Of a stretch of DNA of 64,000 nucleotides, positions 14,971 to 24,009 are shown piece by piece (the first letter of the stretch is position 1; every line of letters starts with the position of its first letter). The notes under the pieces are model-generated. The model made no database searches. It saw only the letters and a program-made list of their open reading frames with translations, and was not told the origin of the DNA. The position numbers were made by a program, and so were the translations under genes. The stretch is taken from assembly GCF_016908115.1 (NCBI RefSeq), contig NZ_JAFBDH010000007.1:1-64000 (forward strand). The letters run 5' to 3'. This DNA is from Peptoniphilus gorbachii (GTDB lineage Bacteria; Bacillota; Clostridia; Tissierellales; Peptoniphilaceae).

Positions 14971-16968
14971 TTATTCCTCGCTTTTATTTTCTTCTAAATA
15001 TTTATCAATTGCGTCTATTAAAATCTTTTCTGCTTCATCTAAATCAGTAGTATCAACTTGGGCTCCAGCCATATTTAAGTGGCCGCCACCTCCGATTTTT
15101 TCAAGAATAAGTTGCACTGAAACAACTTCTCCACGAGACCTGCCTGATATATGAGTTTTGCCATCGTTAATTGTTAAAACAAAGGATGCATCAATGCCAT
15201 TTATATCAAGTAGGGCATCGGCAGCTTGTGCAGCCACAAGGACGGAATTTTTTGCCGCCTTTTCAAATCTCGACACAGCAATATTGTCGTGGATAATTTT
15301 TGTATTGTGAATTACATCTGCCCTGTAAAGCATTGTGTCTAAGTCATCTTGGAAAAGAGACTTAACCTTTAACATATTTGCACCGGCTCTTTTTAAAACA
15401 GAAGCAGCTTCAAAAGTTCTCACACCAGTTTGGAAAGAGAAATTTTTTGTATCAACTACTATACCACTCATGAGAGCATCAGCTTCAAAGTGAGTCAAAT
15501 TTAAGTCATCAGACATATAAGATAACATTTCAGTTATTAATTCACAAGTTGAAGAAGCATAAGGTTCCAAATATGTTAAAACTGGATTTTCAACAAATTC
15601 CTTGCCCCTTCTGTGATGGTCGATTACAACTATTTGACCAGTTTTCTTTAAAAGGTCAGGATACTCTGTAAAGGATGGCTTGTGATTGTCTACTAAAATT
15701 ATTAGAGAAGAATGCTTTATAGTATTCATGGCAGTATCTCTAGAAATCACCTTTTCATAAATTTCTGGCTCCTCTTCCTTCATTCTATCAATTAAATTAT
15801 CAATTGATGGATTGGACTTTTCAAGAACTATAAAGCCTTCTTTATTTCTATTTAAAGTGGCACGAAGACAACCTATGGCTGCACCAATGGCATCCATGTC
15901 TGGATTTTGGTGGCCCATAATATAGACATTTTCAGATCTGTCAATTAATTGTTTTAGGGCTTCACCTATAACTCTTGCCTTAACCTTATTTCTCTTTTCA
16001 ACAGCCTTGGACTTTCCACCAAAGAATTCATAATTGTCATCAACTTTTACAACAGCTTGATCTCCACCACGTCCTAGGGCAAGATCAAGAGATGAGTCAG
16101 ATTCAATATAGGCATCTTTAAAATTAAGTCCAAAGGAAGAAACTCCAATAGATAAAGTTATGGGAATTGAATTCCCCTTATTTAAGTCTCTCAAATCATC
16201 TAAGATGTCAAACCTCTTATCTTTTAAAGAATTAAGGGATTTAAAAGTCATGACAACAAGATATAAATCTTCGTCAACTTTTCTAACTAAAGCGTCATAT
16301 TCTTCAAAGTATTGAGAAATAGTGGAGTCAATGTCTGCTATAAGTAGGGGTCTAATTTCTGATGGAGCAGAACTTACTGCCTCAGAGAAATTGTCCACTT
16401 CAATTTTTGCAATAATTGGATATTCAGAAATGTATTTATCCTTTAAGCCTTGGTAGGCAGTATTATCTACAAAATAAAGTAAAACAGACTTACCTTCATT
16501 TTTTTCAGATTTATTTTCCACAACATTTGTGTAGACGCTAAAGGATCTCTTGTTTATCTCAATGGGAAGTGTATTTTCACCATTTTTATTTAAGATATTT
16601 GAGATATCAATATCTTTAACTAAATTTTCAAGGTCTTTATCAATTAGACTCTTTTCATTAAATAAATTTATAAAAGGAGTATTGTACCAGAGAATTTTAG
16701 CCTTTTCATCAGTAACTACCAAGGGAAAAGGCATATCAAAAATAGCTTTTTTAGTCAAAGAATCAAATTTTTCATTTAAATTTTCAATATGTTTTATTGT
16801 CTCTTCATTCTTATTTTTGATATCAGAATAAGTTACATAAATAACATAAGCTAAAGCAAAAACGGAAATAAGACCAAGAATTGGCTTTAGAAATATTAAA
16901 ACAATAACAACTGCTATACCAAAAATAAGATAGGGGAGAAAATCATTAATTTTATAATTATCTTTCAT
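14971..16968 (-). CDS. gdpP: Cyclic-di-AMP phosphodiesterase GdpP (YybT)
   Basis: A 665-residue membrane-bound regulator. It has two N-terminal membrane segments (about 10-50), a PAS-like domain (about 65-140), a degenerate GGDEF domain whose signature is altered to GRGGDQ, and a DHH/DHHA1 module. The DHH metal site is seen as [11 protein letters not shown] and VIDHHRRG, and the DHHA1 glycine motif as [10 protein letters not shown]. It hydrolyses c-di-AMP to pApA, affecting potassium balance and wall stress. All catalytic residues appear present, so it should be active. It sits between the yybS-like gene and rplI in the conserved order. Confidence 0.94.
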   Translation of the reverse strand: MKDNYKINDFLPYLIFGIAVVIVLIFLKPILGLISVFALAYVIYVTYSDIKNKNEETIKHIENLNEKFDSLTKKAIFDMPFPLVVTDEKAKILWYNTPFINLFNEKSLIDKDLENLVKDIDISNILNKNGENTLPIEINKRSFSVYTNVVENKSEKNEGKSVLLYFVDNTAYQGLKDKYISEYPIIAKIEVDNFSEAVSSAPSEIRPLLIADIDSTISQYFEEYDALVRKVDEDLYLVVMTFKSLNSLKDKRFDILDDLRDLNKGNSIPITLSIGVSSFGLNFKDAYIESDSSLDLALGRGGDQAVVKVDDNYEFFGGKSKAVEKRNKVKARVIGEALKQLIDRSENVYIMGHQNPDMDAIGAAIGCLRATLNRNKEGFIVLEKSNPSIDNLIDRMKEEEPEIYEKVISRDTAMNTIKHSSLIILVDNHKPSFTEYPDLLKKTGQIVVIDHHRRGKEFVENPVLTYLEPYASSTCELITEMLSYMSDDLNLTHFEADALMSGIVVDTKNFSFQTGVRTFEAASVLKRAGANMLKVKSLFQDDLDTMLYRADVIHNTKIIHDNIAVSRFEKAAKNSVLVAAQAADALLDINGIDASFVLTINDGKTHISGRSRGEVVSVQLILEKIGGGGHLNMAGAQVDTTDLDEAEKILIDAIDKYLEENKSEE

Positions 16969-16979
16969 ATTATTCCCAC

Positions 16980-17921
16980 TTAATTTATTTTTCTAAAATT
17001 AATAATTTGGTCAAGAGCGCCAAGTATCATAACAAATATTTGTAGTGTTGATATAGCTAAGCAAAGACCAATTAATAAAAATTGTAAAAAACTTTTAAAA
17101 GCAAATCTCGTCATGAAAAATTTAAGGACACTTATTCCAGCTACAAAAAGCATAAAATAAAGTAAATTCATTAAATTTAAGGTAAAAATTTCACCGCTTG
17201 TTCCAAAATAATCACCAGCTAAAGCAAAAATTGCAAGTGTTGCAAGAGATAGCAAAATTATTTCTCTTGGAAATTTTAAAAATTCAAGAGAAGATGGTTG
17301 CATTATAAACTTTCCCTTGGAAAGGAGAGTTCTGCCAGCTGTTGTATAAGTTATATATGAAGTAACTACAGATAAAATTATTAAAATAGAAGGAAATATT
17401 TGTAAAAATCCCTTGTAATAAATTTCTGCACTTTGAGAAAAAGCTGTTAAATCACCTTGAGAAAGACCAGCATCTTTTGCAATATTTGTATAAAAACTTG
17501 TAATTGCATTAATAGTTTCCCTTGAATTTAAAACTTCACTATTTATGCCAAAGGCAAAAAATAATACCATTATAGATGTAAAAAATATAAGAGATGTTGC
17601 AAGAATTGTAGCTGCAACAGATCTATTTGTAGATATCATATAGTGAAAAATTAAGATGAAGGGTCCAAAAATTGTAAAAATTATTATTGCTTCAATTGGT
17701 CCTAAAATAGCACCGATTAAGAAGACAACTGCAATTAAAGTCGCCATCACTTTTATAATTCCTTCTTTTACAGATTCAACTACATACATAGAAGGAAATA
17801 AAATATAAAGAAAGGGAAAAATCATTCCAATCATGGAAATAATTATAGACCTGGTAAAAAGTCTAAAGAGTCCCTTAAAATCAGTTTCTTTTTCCAATAA
17901 ATCAACTCCTGTCCTCTTCAT
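16980..17921 (-). CDS. YybS-like DUF2232 membrane protein
   Basis: A 313-residue polytopic membrane protein with about eight hydrophobic segments, placed immediately upstream of gdpP as yybS is in Bacillus. Sequence recognition is moderate and context strengthens it. Function is unknown. The ATG at 17921 has a weak ribosome site (GTGGTAAA). A TTG at 17897 (ninth codon) is preceded by ACAGGAG at 8-nt spacing and may be the real start. It is probably the first gene of the four-gene dnaB operon. Confidence 0.75.
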   Translation of the reverse strand: MKRTGVDLLEKETDFKGLFRLFTRSIIISMIGMIFPFLYILFPSMYVVESVKEGIIKVMATLIAVVFLIGAILGPIEAIIIFTIFGPFILIFHYMISTNRSVAATILATSLIFFTSIMVLFFAFGINSEVLNSRETINAITSFYTNIAKDAGLSQGDLTAFSQSAEIYYKGFLQIFPSILIILSVVTSYITYTTAGRTLLSKGKFIMQPSSLEFLKFPREIILLSLATLAIFALAGDYFGTSGEIFTLNLMNLLYFMLFVAGISVLKFFMTRFAFKSFLQFLLIGLCLAISTLQIFVMILGALDQIINFRKIN

Positions 17922-18019
17922 TTTACCACAGAATTAGAATTTGATAAAGAAATCTAAATTTAGGTAAAAATTATAAAAATAAAAAATAAAGTTGGCGATA
18001 AAGTCTTGGCAAATTTTAT

Positions 18020-18050
18020 AAAAAAAGCCAGGGCAATCCCTAGCTTTAAA
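18020..18050 (-). terminator. Terminator of the 58-codon ORF
   Basis: On the minus strand AAAGCTAGGG pairs with CCCTGGCTTT (one wobble) around a 4-nt loop and continues into a T-run. It supports transcription of the small ORF immediately upstream. Confidence 0.8.
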
Positions 18051-18052
18051 AA

Positions 18053-18229
18053 TTAGTAAATAATTAAGTTGTCGCCATCCTTATACATAAAGAAGCTGTC
18101 GTAAATTCCATCAGGGCTGTTCTCTAAGTCCAGTAAAAAGTCCTCTATATTTTCCATGACTTCATCAGTAATTTCCAAATCCTCGTAGCGAAAAGTAATG
18201 CCCGATAGGATAATTTTCTTTTCCTCCAT
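18053..18229 (-). CDS. Small acidic hypothetical protein (58 aa)
   Basis: A 58-residue ORF starting MEEKKIILSGITFRYEDLEI and ending DGDNLIIY. It has an AGGAAGG ribosome site 6 nt before the ATG and its own terminator just after the stop, which is strong evidence that it is a real gene. It is acidic, has no membrane segment or cysteine, and matches no family I know. The central part (EVMENIEDFLLDLENS) is likely helical. It lies alone between the DegV gene and the yybS-like gene, all on the minus strand, with a terminator on each side. Confidence 0.65.
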   Translation of the reverse strand: MEEKKIILSGITFRYEDLEITDEVMENIEDFLLDLENSPDGIYDSFFMYKDGDNLIIY

Positions 18230-18311
18230 AAATTCCTTCCTTTCTCAAAAAATAATTAAAAAACAAAAACTACACTTAATAAATAACTTAAAAAAGAAAA
18301 AAATTATATAG

Positions 18312-18336
18312 AAAAAAGTTCCCCTAAAGGAACTTT
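18312..18336 (-). terminator. Terminator of the degV-family gene
   Basis: Arms AAAGTTCC (18315-18322) and GGAACTTT (18329-18336) with a T-run on the minus strand, directly after the DegV stop. Confidence 0.85.
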
Positions 18337-18340
18337 AAAA

Positions 18341-19183
18341 TTAATTGCTAAAATATGCAAGGAAGAGGGCACCTGGACCTGTATGAGTGCCAACAACGCT
18401 TCCTATTTGTATAAATTCTGGAGAAGAAATTTTATCTTCCCAAAGATCTTTTGTCTCTCTCAAATATTTTTCAATCTTTTCACTGTCTCTACCTGTGTAG
18501 CCAAGTTTTAGAGGCATAGAAAAATCAATTGACCCATGTTTTTCTATTTCGCTAATAAATAAGTTGTTGGCATTTTTTATTCCCTTTGCCTTGCCAACAG
18601 ATTCTATTGCACCATCTTCCATGGAAAGAAGTACCTTGACAGAGAAGAGTCCACCTATAAGGGCAGATGCCTTTGAAATTCTTCCGCCTCTTTCAAGATA
18701 TTCCAAGGTGTCAACTAAAACTACAAGTCTAAGTCTTTTCTTTGCTTCCTCCAAAAGTTCGGCAATTTCTCTTGCAGATTTACCTTCTCTTACAAGTCTC
18801 ATGGCGTAATCAACGAGAGCTCCCTCTGCATTTGAAACATTTAAGCTATCTACAATAAAAATTTTATCTTCAAGACCCTCACTAGCTATCTTTGCACTTT
18901 GATAAGTTCCAGATAATTTTGACGATAAAACAATAACTACAGCTTCATCACCCTTATCTACAACTTCTTTGTAGGCCTCAATAAAAGCCATAGGAGTTGG
19001 TTGACTTGTCTTTGGAAATTCTTCTTTCCTTTCAAGCCTTTCATAAAATTCATCCTTTGTAATATCAACTGAATCTAAAAAGTCTTCCTCTCCAAAAGTA
19101 ACATGAAGAGGAACTACAATTAAGTCCTTCTTAATATTTTCTTCTATGTCACAAGTTGATCCTACAATTATTTTTACTGCCAT
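18341..19183 (-). CDS. DegV-family fatty-acid-binding protein
   Basis: A 280-residue cytoplasmic protein of the DegV/FakB fold. The N-terminus has KIIVGSTCDIEE, and the lipid-pocket segments FPKTSQPTPMAF and LSSKLSGTYQSA are clear. FakB-type members bind a fatty acid and present it to the kinase FakA for phosphorylation and entry into phospholipid synthesis. No fakA is in the window. The ATG at 19183 follows GAGGAAATAT; the upstream start at 19195 is less likely. It is monocistronic with its own terminator. Confidence 0.9.
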   Translation of the reverse strand: MAVKIIVGSTCDIEENIKKDLIVVPLHVTFGEEDFLDSVDITKDEFYERLERKEEFPKTSQPTPMAFIEAYKEVVDKGDEAVVIVLSSKLSGTYQSAKIASEGLEDKIFIVDSLNVSNAEGALVDYAMRLVREGKSAREIAELLEEAKKRLRLVVLVDTLEYLERGGRISKASALIGGLFSVKVLLSMEDGAIESVGKAKGIKNANNLFISEIEKHGSIDFSMPLKLGYTGRDSEKIEKYLRETKDLWEDKISSPEFIQIGSVVGTHTGPGALFLAYFSN

Positions 19184-19415
19184 ATATTTCCTCACAATTA
19201 TTTATATTTTATCCATTTTACTATTATACATAATAAATATTAAAAATCCTTTTATAAATTATTAACATTTCATTAATTATTCACATATTTACTATCTTGT
19301 GTAAGCTTTAGTATAAAGAAAAGTATCTGAGCTGTCAATATAGATACAAAGGCATCTATAAAGTTTTTGTGGTAAAATATTAAGTGAAATTGGTTTTATT
19401 TGGGGAGATGATTTT

Positions 19416-20099
19416 ATTAATAGATATTCAAAAATTACTAACAAGACAAAGAGAGAAATTGTCCTTTTAAAGGCTAAACCCTGCAAGTGGGGCAAGTGTA
19501 CTTTTTGTGATTATATAGAAGACAACGAAGTGGACAGTAAAAAAATTGACGAGATAAATTTTGAAGTCTTAAAAAATGTTACTGGAGAATTTGGAGTCTT
19601 AGAAGTCATTGACTCAGCCTCAGTTTTTGATTTGACAGAATCTACTCTTAGAGAAATAAAAAGAATTGTTGAGGAAAAAAATATAAGGCGCTTATTTTTT
19701 GAAGCCCACTGGATTTATAGAAATAGGCTTCATGAAATGAGAGTTTTTTTTAAAGTTCCCATAACTTTTAAAACAGGCATAGAAACTTTTGACAATGACT
19801 TTAGAGAAAAAGTCCTAAAAAAGGGTGCAGACTTTAAAGATTATAGAGAAGTGAAAAAATATTTTGACTCGCCTTGTGTAATGGTTGGCATAAAGGGACA
19901 GACGAGAGAAATGATTGATCGCGACATGGAAATTATAAAAAACTTCTCCCACGCAACAGTAAATATTTTTATGAATAACTCAACTGATATAAAAAGAGAC
20001 GAAGAACTTGTAAAGTGGTTCGTAGAAAAATATAGGTATCTTGAAGATGATCCAAGAGTTGATATTTTATTTGAAAATACAGACTTTGGTGTGGGCTAA
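19416..20099 (+). CDS. Small radical-SAM protein with a CX4CX2C motif; start appears non-canonical (ATT)
   Basis: The frame gives about 227 residues. Near the N-terminus KPCKWGKCTFCDY supplies Cys23, Cys28 and Cys31, a radical-SAM-like Fe-S motif. This part lies upstream of the first GTG (19530), so a 19530 start would delete the cluster. No ATG, GTG or TTG exists in frame between the stop at 19359-19361 and the cysteines. The ATT at 19416 sits 8 nt after GGGGAG and is the best start. An ATG at 19408 is out of frame and reads 20 codons to a stop, so a frameshift is the alternative. The substrate is unknown. A terminator follows. Confidence 0.72.
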   Translation: MNRYSKITNKTKREIVLLKAKPCKWGKCTFCDYIEDNEVDSKKIDEINFEVLKNVTGEFGVLEVIDSASVFDLTESTLREIKRIVEEKNIRRLFFEAHWIYRNRLHEMRVFFKVPITFKTGIETFDNDFREKVLKKGADFKDYREVKKYFDSPCVMVGIKGQTREMIDRDMEIIKNFSHATVNIFMNNSTDIKRDEELVKWFVEKYRYLEDDPRVDILFENTDFGVG

Positions 20100-20131
20100 A
20101 AAAGACGCTGTAGATAAACAGCGCCTTTTTT
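20098..20131. terminator. Bidirectional terminator between the radical-SAM and small membrane protein genes
   Basis: GACGCTGT pairs with ACAGCGCC (one mismatch), flanked by an A6 run on the left and a T6 run on the right, so it can serve both convergent genes. Confidence 0.85.
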
Positions 20132-20478
20132 CATTCATACTTCTTATATTTTAATATTTTATAAATAGTTAAAATAGATAAAGAACTAAGAAAAATAAAA
20201 ACATGATTTTGTGGTGATTCAGATGCCATTGGAGAAATAAAATCTCCTATAAAAAATTCTAGCAAAACTAAAATAATATAAATTATAGCAAGACATTTTA
20301 TATGGTTACTAAACTTAAAACTATAAAATTTTTCAAAAAAGCTTAAAATAACTAAGCTTAAAACACTATATATCAAGACAGCTATTTTATTTATTGGATA
20401 AAAATAGTTTGCAAAGGAAAGTGCTATAAAGACGAATAGATATAAGATGTGTAAGTTTTTATTTTTTAAAAAATCCAT
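20131..20478 (-). CDS. Hypothetical four-helix membrane protein
   Basis: A 115-residue protein that I do not recognise. Hydrophobic stretches at about residues 8-24, 28-46, 60-77 and 88-106 suggest four membrane helices; the C-terminus is basic (YKILKYKKYE). The ATG follows GAAAGGGATT. It is transcribed alone, converging on the radical-SAM gene through a shared terminator. No catalytic motif is seen. Confidence 0.65.
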   Translation of the reverse strand: MDFLKNKNLHILYLFVFIALSFANYFYPINKIAVLIYSVLSLVILSFFEKFYSFKFSNHIKCLAIIYIILVLLEFFIGDFISPMASESPQNHVFIFLSSLSILTIYKILKYKKYE

Positions 20479-20559
20479 AATAAATCCCTTTCAATTAAGA
20501 TAGTATTATTTTAACAAAAAATAGGGATTTGTGATTTGAAAATTAAAATTTATAGCATA

Positions 20560-20588
20560 AAAAATACCCGGTGGAAAATTCACCGAGT
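20560..20588 (-). terminator. Terminator of the AbgT-family gene
   Basis: Arms ACCCGGTG (20566-20573) and CACCGAGT (20581-20588) form a stem followed by a T-run on the minus strand. Confidence 0.82.
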
Positions 20589-20613
20589 TTATTTTTATTG
20601 AGAATATTTTATT

Positions 20614-22191
20614 TTAGATAAATAACATTGTTATCATGTCTTGGACATGAAGTGGTGCTTCTGGTCCAACAGGAAGTCCTATTAGATACCATACTATCAT
20701 TAAAATTGTCCAACCCAACAAGAAGAACATTGAATATGGAAGCATCATAGATGTAAGAGTTCCAAGTCCAGAGTCCTCGTCGTATTTTTGCATGAAAACA
20801 ACGATCATTGCAAAGTAAGACATAAGTGGTGTGATGATATTTGTTGAAGAGTCACCAATTCTATAGGCAACTTGTGTAAGTGCAGGTGAAAGTTCAAGAT
20901 TATACATCATTGGCACAAATATTGGAGCCATAATTGCCCATTTTGCAGAAGCTGATCCCATAAATAGGTTTAAGAAAGCTGAAAGCAAGATGAACATAAT
21001 TAATAGTGGGAGTCCCTTTAAGTTAATAGAATCCAAGAAGTCTGCTCCGTTTTTTGCAAGGATAAGACCTAAGTTTGTTTTATTAAAGTAAGATACAAAC
21101 TGTGCAGCAAAGAAAGCAAGAACAAGGTATCCACCCATGCCCTTCATTGCCTTTGTCATTGCATCCACAAGGTCGTGGGAAGTTTTTATAGTTCCAACAG
21201 TTTTACCATAAGCGATACCAGGAATCATAAATAATAGTAGCATAGCTGGTATAAGTCCGTGACCTAAGAAAAACTTAAGAGTTTTAATGTCTTTTCCATC
21301 TTCTACTGCTCTAAATGGGGCATTTGCTGGGAACATTAAGACTGCCATAACCACAACAAAAATTATAAAAGCTATAAGAGCATTTCTAAGGCCCTTCTTT
21401 TCCAAATCAGTTAGTGGACTTTCGTCAGCCTTGTAAGATCCATGGTATTCTCCTAAGTTCTTTTCTACAATTCTATTAGTTACAAGAGTACCAATTATTG
21501 TGATTAAGAAAGTTGATACAAATAGGAAGTACCAGTTACAAGTAGCGGCAAGAGTCATATCTATACCACCAGCTTTTAGGGCTTCATTTGTAATATTTGT
21601 AAGTAGTGGGTCAGTTGTACCAAGTAATAAGTTGGCAGAAAAACCACCACTTACGCCTGCAAAAGCTGCGGCAATACCGGCAAGGGGATGACGACCTGCA
21701 TTTGCAAATATAAGTGCTCCTAGTGGAACTACTACTAGGTATCCAGCGTCAGATGCAATATTTGATATAACGCCAGCAAATACAACTGTGGCAGTTAAAA
21801 GTGTAGGGTTTACATTTGATAGAAGTCTTTTTAAAGTTGCATTAAAAAGTCCACTGTTTTCTGCAACACCAACACCAAGCATAGCTACAAGAACTGTTCC
21901 TAGTGGAGCAAAGCCTGTAAAATTTTCTGTTGCAGAGTTAAAGATATAAGCAAGGCCTTCCCAATTTAATAGAGAAACAGCTTCTTTAGTTACTTCTTCT
22001 CCAGCTTTTGCGTCGAAATATGTAACATTCAAGCCTGCTTTTGCTGCAAAATGTGATACTATGATTACGATTACACTAAGTATTGCAAAAATCATGGCTG
22101 GATGAGGTAATTTATTACCAATTCTTTCTACGCCTTTCAGAAAACCGCCGACATCATTTTGGTCTTTTATTTTTTTGTTTTTTTCTGTCAT
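20614..22191 (-). CDS. AbgT-family transporter (p-aminobenzoyl-glutamate type)
   Basis: A 525-residue polytopic membrane protein. It begins GFLKGVERIGNKLPHPAMIF, a hallmark of AbgT proteins, and has the later conserved stretches SGGFSANLLLGTTDPLL and GSASAKWAIMAPIFVPM. E. coli AbgT imports p-aminobenzoyl-glutamate; other members export sulfonamides, so the direction and substrate here are not certain. The ATG follows AAGGAGGATTAT. It is a single-gene unit with its own terminator. The promoter overlaps a Rex-like palindrome at 22246-22263. Confidence 0.9.
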   Translation of the reverse strand: MTEKNKKIKDQNDVGGFLKGVERIGNKLPHPAMIFAILSVIVIIVSHFAAKAGLNVTYFDAKAGEEVTKEAVSLLNWEGLAYIFNSATENFTGFAPLGTVLVAMLGVGVAENSGLFNATLKRLLSNVNPTLLTATVVFAGVISNIASDAGYLVVVPLGALIFANAGRHPLAGIAAAFAGVSGGFSANLLLGTTDPLLTNITNEALKAGGIDMTLAATCNWYFLFVSTFLITIIGTLVTNRIVEKNLGEYHGSYKADESPLTDLEKKGLRNALIAFIIFVVVMAVLMFPANAPFRAVEDGKDIKTLKFFLGHGLIPAMLLLFMIPGIAYGKTVGTIKTSHDLVDAMTKAMKGMGGYLVLAFFAAQFVSYFNKTNLGLILAKNGADFLDSINLKGLPLLIMFILLSAFLNLFMGSASAKWAIMAPIFVPMMYNLELSPALTQVAYRIGDSSTNIITPLMSYFAMIVVFMQKYDEDSGLGTLTSMMLPYSMFFLLGWTILMIVWYLIGLPVGPEAPLHVQDMITMLFI

Positions 22192-22245
22192 ATAATCCTC
22201 CTTATTAATAAAAATAATATTCTCAAATTTTATATTATAGTATAT

Positions 22246-22263
22246 TTGTTATACTTGCAACAA
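22246..22263. promoter_or_regulatory. Candidate Rex operator overlapping the AbgT-gene promoter
   Basis: TTGTTATACTTGCAACAA has arms TTTGTT/AACAAA around 8 nt and resembles the Clostridial Rex site (TTGTTAA-N4-TTAACAA) with mismatches in the inner bases. On the minus strand it covers the probable -35 of the transporter gene (TTGTTG, 18 bp before TATAAT). Confidence 0.4.
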
Positions 22264-22457
22264 AAAATTAACAATATTACCGTTTTTGGCATTACTTTAA
22301 TAGATTAAATTAAATGATTTATTTTAAAACAAAAGTAAAAACATTTATAAACTTCTATTTGCTTATAAATTTGTAAATTCTGGGAAGGAGAAGAATAATT
22401 TTATTTCCAAATTTTAACACTTTATGCTAAAATAGACTAAAAGAAGGTGACAAATAA

Positions 22458-23126
22458 ATGAAAGAATACAGTTCCTTTGAAATTCTTGGACCCATAATGG
22501 TTGGTCCATCATCATCTCACACTGCAGGCGCTTGCAAAATAGCAAGAGTTGCAGCAAAAATTTGTCCTAATAATTATGAAAGTGTAGAATTTTATCTACA
22601 CGGTTCCTTTGCATATACGTATAAGGGACACGGAACAGATAGAGCTCTTTTGGGTGGAATTATGGGCTTTAAGACATATGATAATTCTATTAGAAGGGCT
22701 TATGAAATTGCAGATGAAAGAGGGATTAAATACTCTTTTATTCCAATGAATTTGGGAGAAGAATATCATCCAAATACTGTTAAAATAAAATTTAATTATA
22801 AAGATGGAAATAGCGAATACGTAATTGGCTCTTCAATTGGAGGAGGCAATATGATAATCGTTGATATAAATGGAATAAAAGTTGAGTTTGACGGAAAATT
22901 CCCGACATTTTTATTCCAATACGACGAACAAAAGGGCGTTATCGCCGAAGTTTCAACAGCTTTAGCTAATGATAACTACAATATTGAATCTATTAACACA
23001 AGTAAGGACGAACTTACAAATATTGTAACTCTTACAGTGGAATTAGACGAAAATGCCAATGAAAACTTAAAAAATCTTTTGTTAAATAATCCTAGATATT
23101 TAACTTCAAAATATGTGGAGGTTTAA
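22458..23126 (+). CDS. sdaAB: L-serine dehydratase, iron-sulfur-dependent, beta subunit
   Basis: A 222-residue beta subunit. It has the serine dehydratase beta-domain signature MVGPSSSHTAGACKIARVA and HGSFAYTYKGHGTDRAL, plus a C-terminal ACT domain (about residues 150-222). With SdaAA it deaminates L-serine to pyruvate and ammonia. The ATG follows GAAGGTG. The stop is immediately adjacent to the sdaAA start, and a transporter gene follows, forming a serine-uptake and degradation operon. Confidence 0.95.
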   Translation: MKEYSSFEILGPIMVGPSSSHTAGACKIARVAAKICPNNYESVEFYLHGSFAYTYKGHGTDRALLGGIMGFKTYDNSIRRAYEIADERGIKYSFIPMNLGEEYHPNTVKIKFNYKDGNSEYVIGSSIGGGNMIIVDINGIKVEFDGKFPTFLFQYDEQKGVIAEVSTALANDNYNIESINTSKDELTNIVTLTVELDENANENLKNLLLNNPRYLTSKYVEV

Positions 23127-24008
23127 ATGTTAAATACTGCTAAAGAAATTATAGAAGTATGTGAAAGTGAAAATCTTCACCTTTATGACTTAGTATTAAA
23201 GGGAGAGACAAAGGCCCTTAAAATGACTGAAGAAGAGATGAAGAAAAAGCTACAAGAAATTTTAGATGTTATGAAAGCGTCATCTCATGAAACACTAGAT
23301 AAAACTTATGACACTGAATATAAAATGATAGACGGCTTCGCAAAAAAGATGAACGACTATCAAAAAGAAAAAGATCCTTTAACTAGTAAATTTCTAGTTA
23401 GGACAATGGCTATGGCCTTTTCCACATCGGAAACCAATGCAAATATGGGAACTATTGCAGCAGCGCCAACTGCTGGAAGTTCTGGTATTATGCCTGCAGC
23501 CTTAATGGCAGCAAGGGACAAATATGGTTTAGATGATGAGACTTTAATAAATGGACTCTTGACATCAATAGGAATAGGGCAAATTATTGGTAAATATGCA
23601 ACATTCGCCGGTGCTGAAGGTGGATGCCAAGCTGAATGTGGTTCTGCCAGTGCTATGGCAGCTGCCGCAGTAACTGAAATGCTTGGCGGAAGCGTAGAAG
23701 AAGCACTAAATGCAGCCAGCATTACACTTATTAATGTAATGGGGCTAGCCTGCGATCCAATAGCAGGACTAGTAGAGTATCCATGTACTTTTAGAAATGC
23801 CTCAGGAGTTATGAATTCTTTCATATCAGTTGATATGGCCCTTGCAGGTATAAAATCTATTGTACCTTTTGACGAAGTTTGTCAAGCAATGGGTGAAGTA
23901 GGGCATCTACTACATGAATCTATTAGGGAGACTGGTCTTGGCGGACTAGCAGGTACAAAAACCGGACAATGTATTAGAGCCGAGTTTTTGAATATTAAGG
24001 AGGATTAA
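23127..24008 (+). CDS. sdaAA: L-serine dehydratase, iron-sulfur-dependent, alpha subunit
   Basis: A 293-residue alpha subunit with the catalytic [4Fe-4S] cysteines. They are seen in GGCQAECGSA and in the later NVMGLACDPIAGLVEYPC segment. The conserved APTAGSSGIMPA motif is also present. The cluster coordinates serine and drives its dehydration; it is oxygen-sensitive, consistent with an anaerobe. The ATG follows GTGGAGG at 6-nt spacing, with no gap from sdaAB, which implies coupled translation and equal amounts of subunits. Confidence 0.95.
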   Translation: MLNTAKEIIEVCESENLHLYDLVLKGETKALKMTEEEMKKKLQEILDVMKASSHETLDKTYDTEYKMIDGFAKKMNDYQKEKDPLTSKFLVRTMAMAFSTSETNANMGTIAAAPTAGSSGIMPAALMAARDKYGLDDETLINGLLTSIGIGQIIGKYATFAGAEGGCQAECGSASAMAAAAVTEMLGGSVEEALNAASITLINVMGLACDPIAGLVEYPCTFRNASGVMNSFISVDMALAGIKSIVPFDEVCQAMGEVGHLLHESIRETGLGGLAGTKTGQCIRAEFLNIKED

Positions 24009-24009
24009 A

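Noticed and set aside
19277-19285. Single TTATTCACA DnaA-like box upstream of the radical-SAM gene
   Set aside because: A lone degenerate box is expected by chance in AT-rich DNA.
23360-23824. Minus-strand ORF of 154 codons over sdaAA
   Set aside because: Antisense shadow of a clear serine dehydratase subunit.
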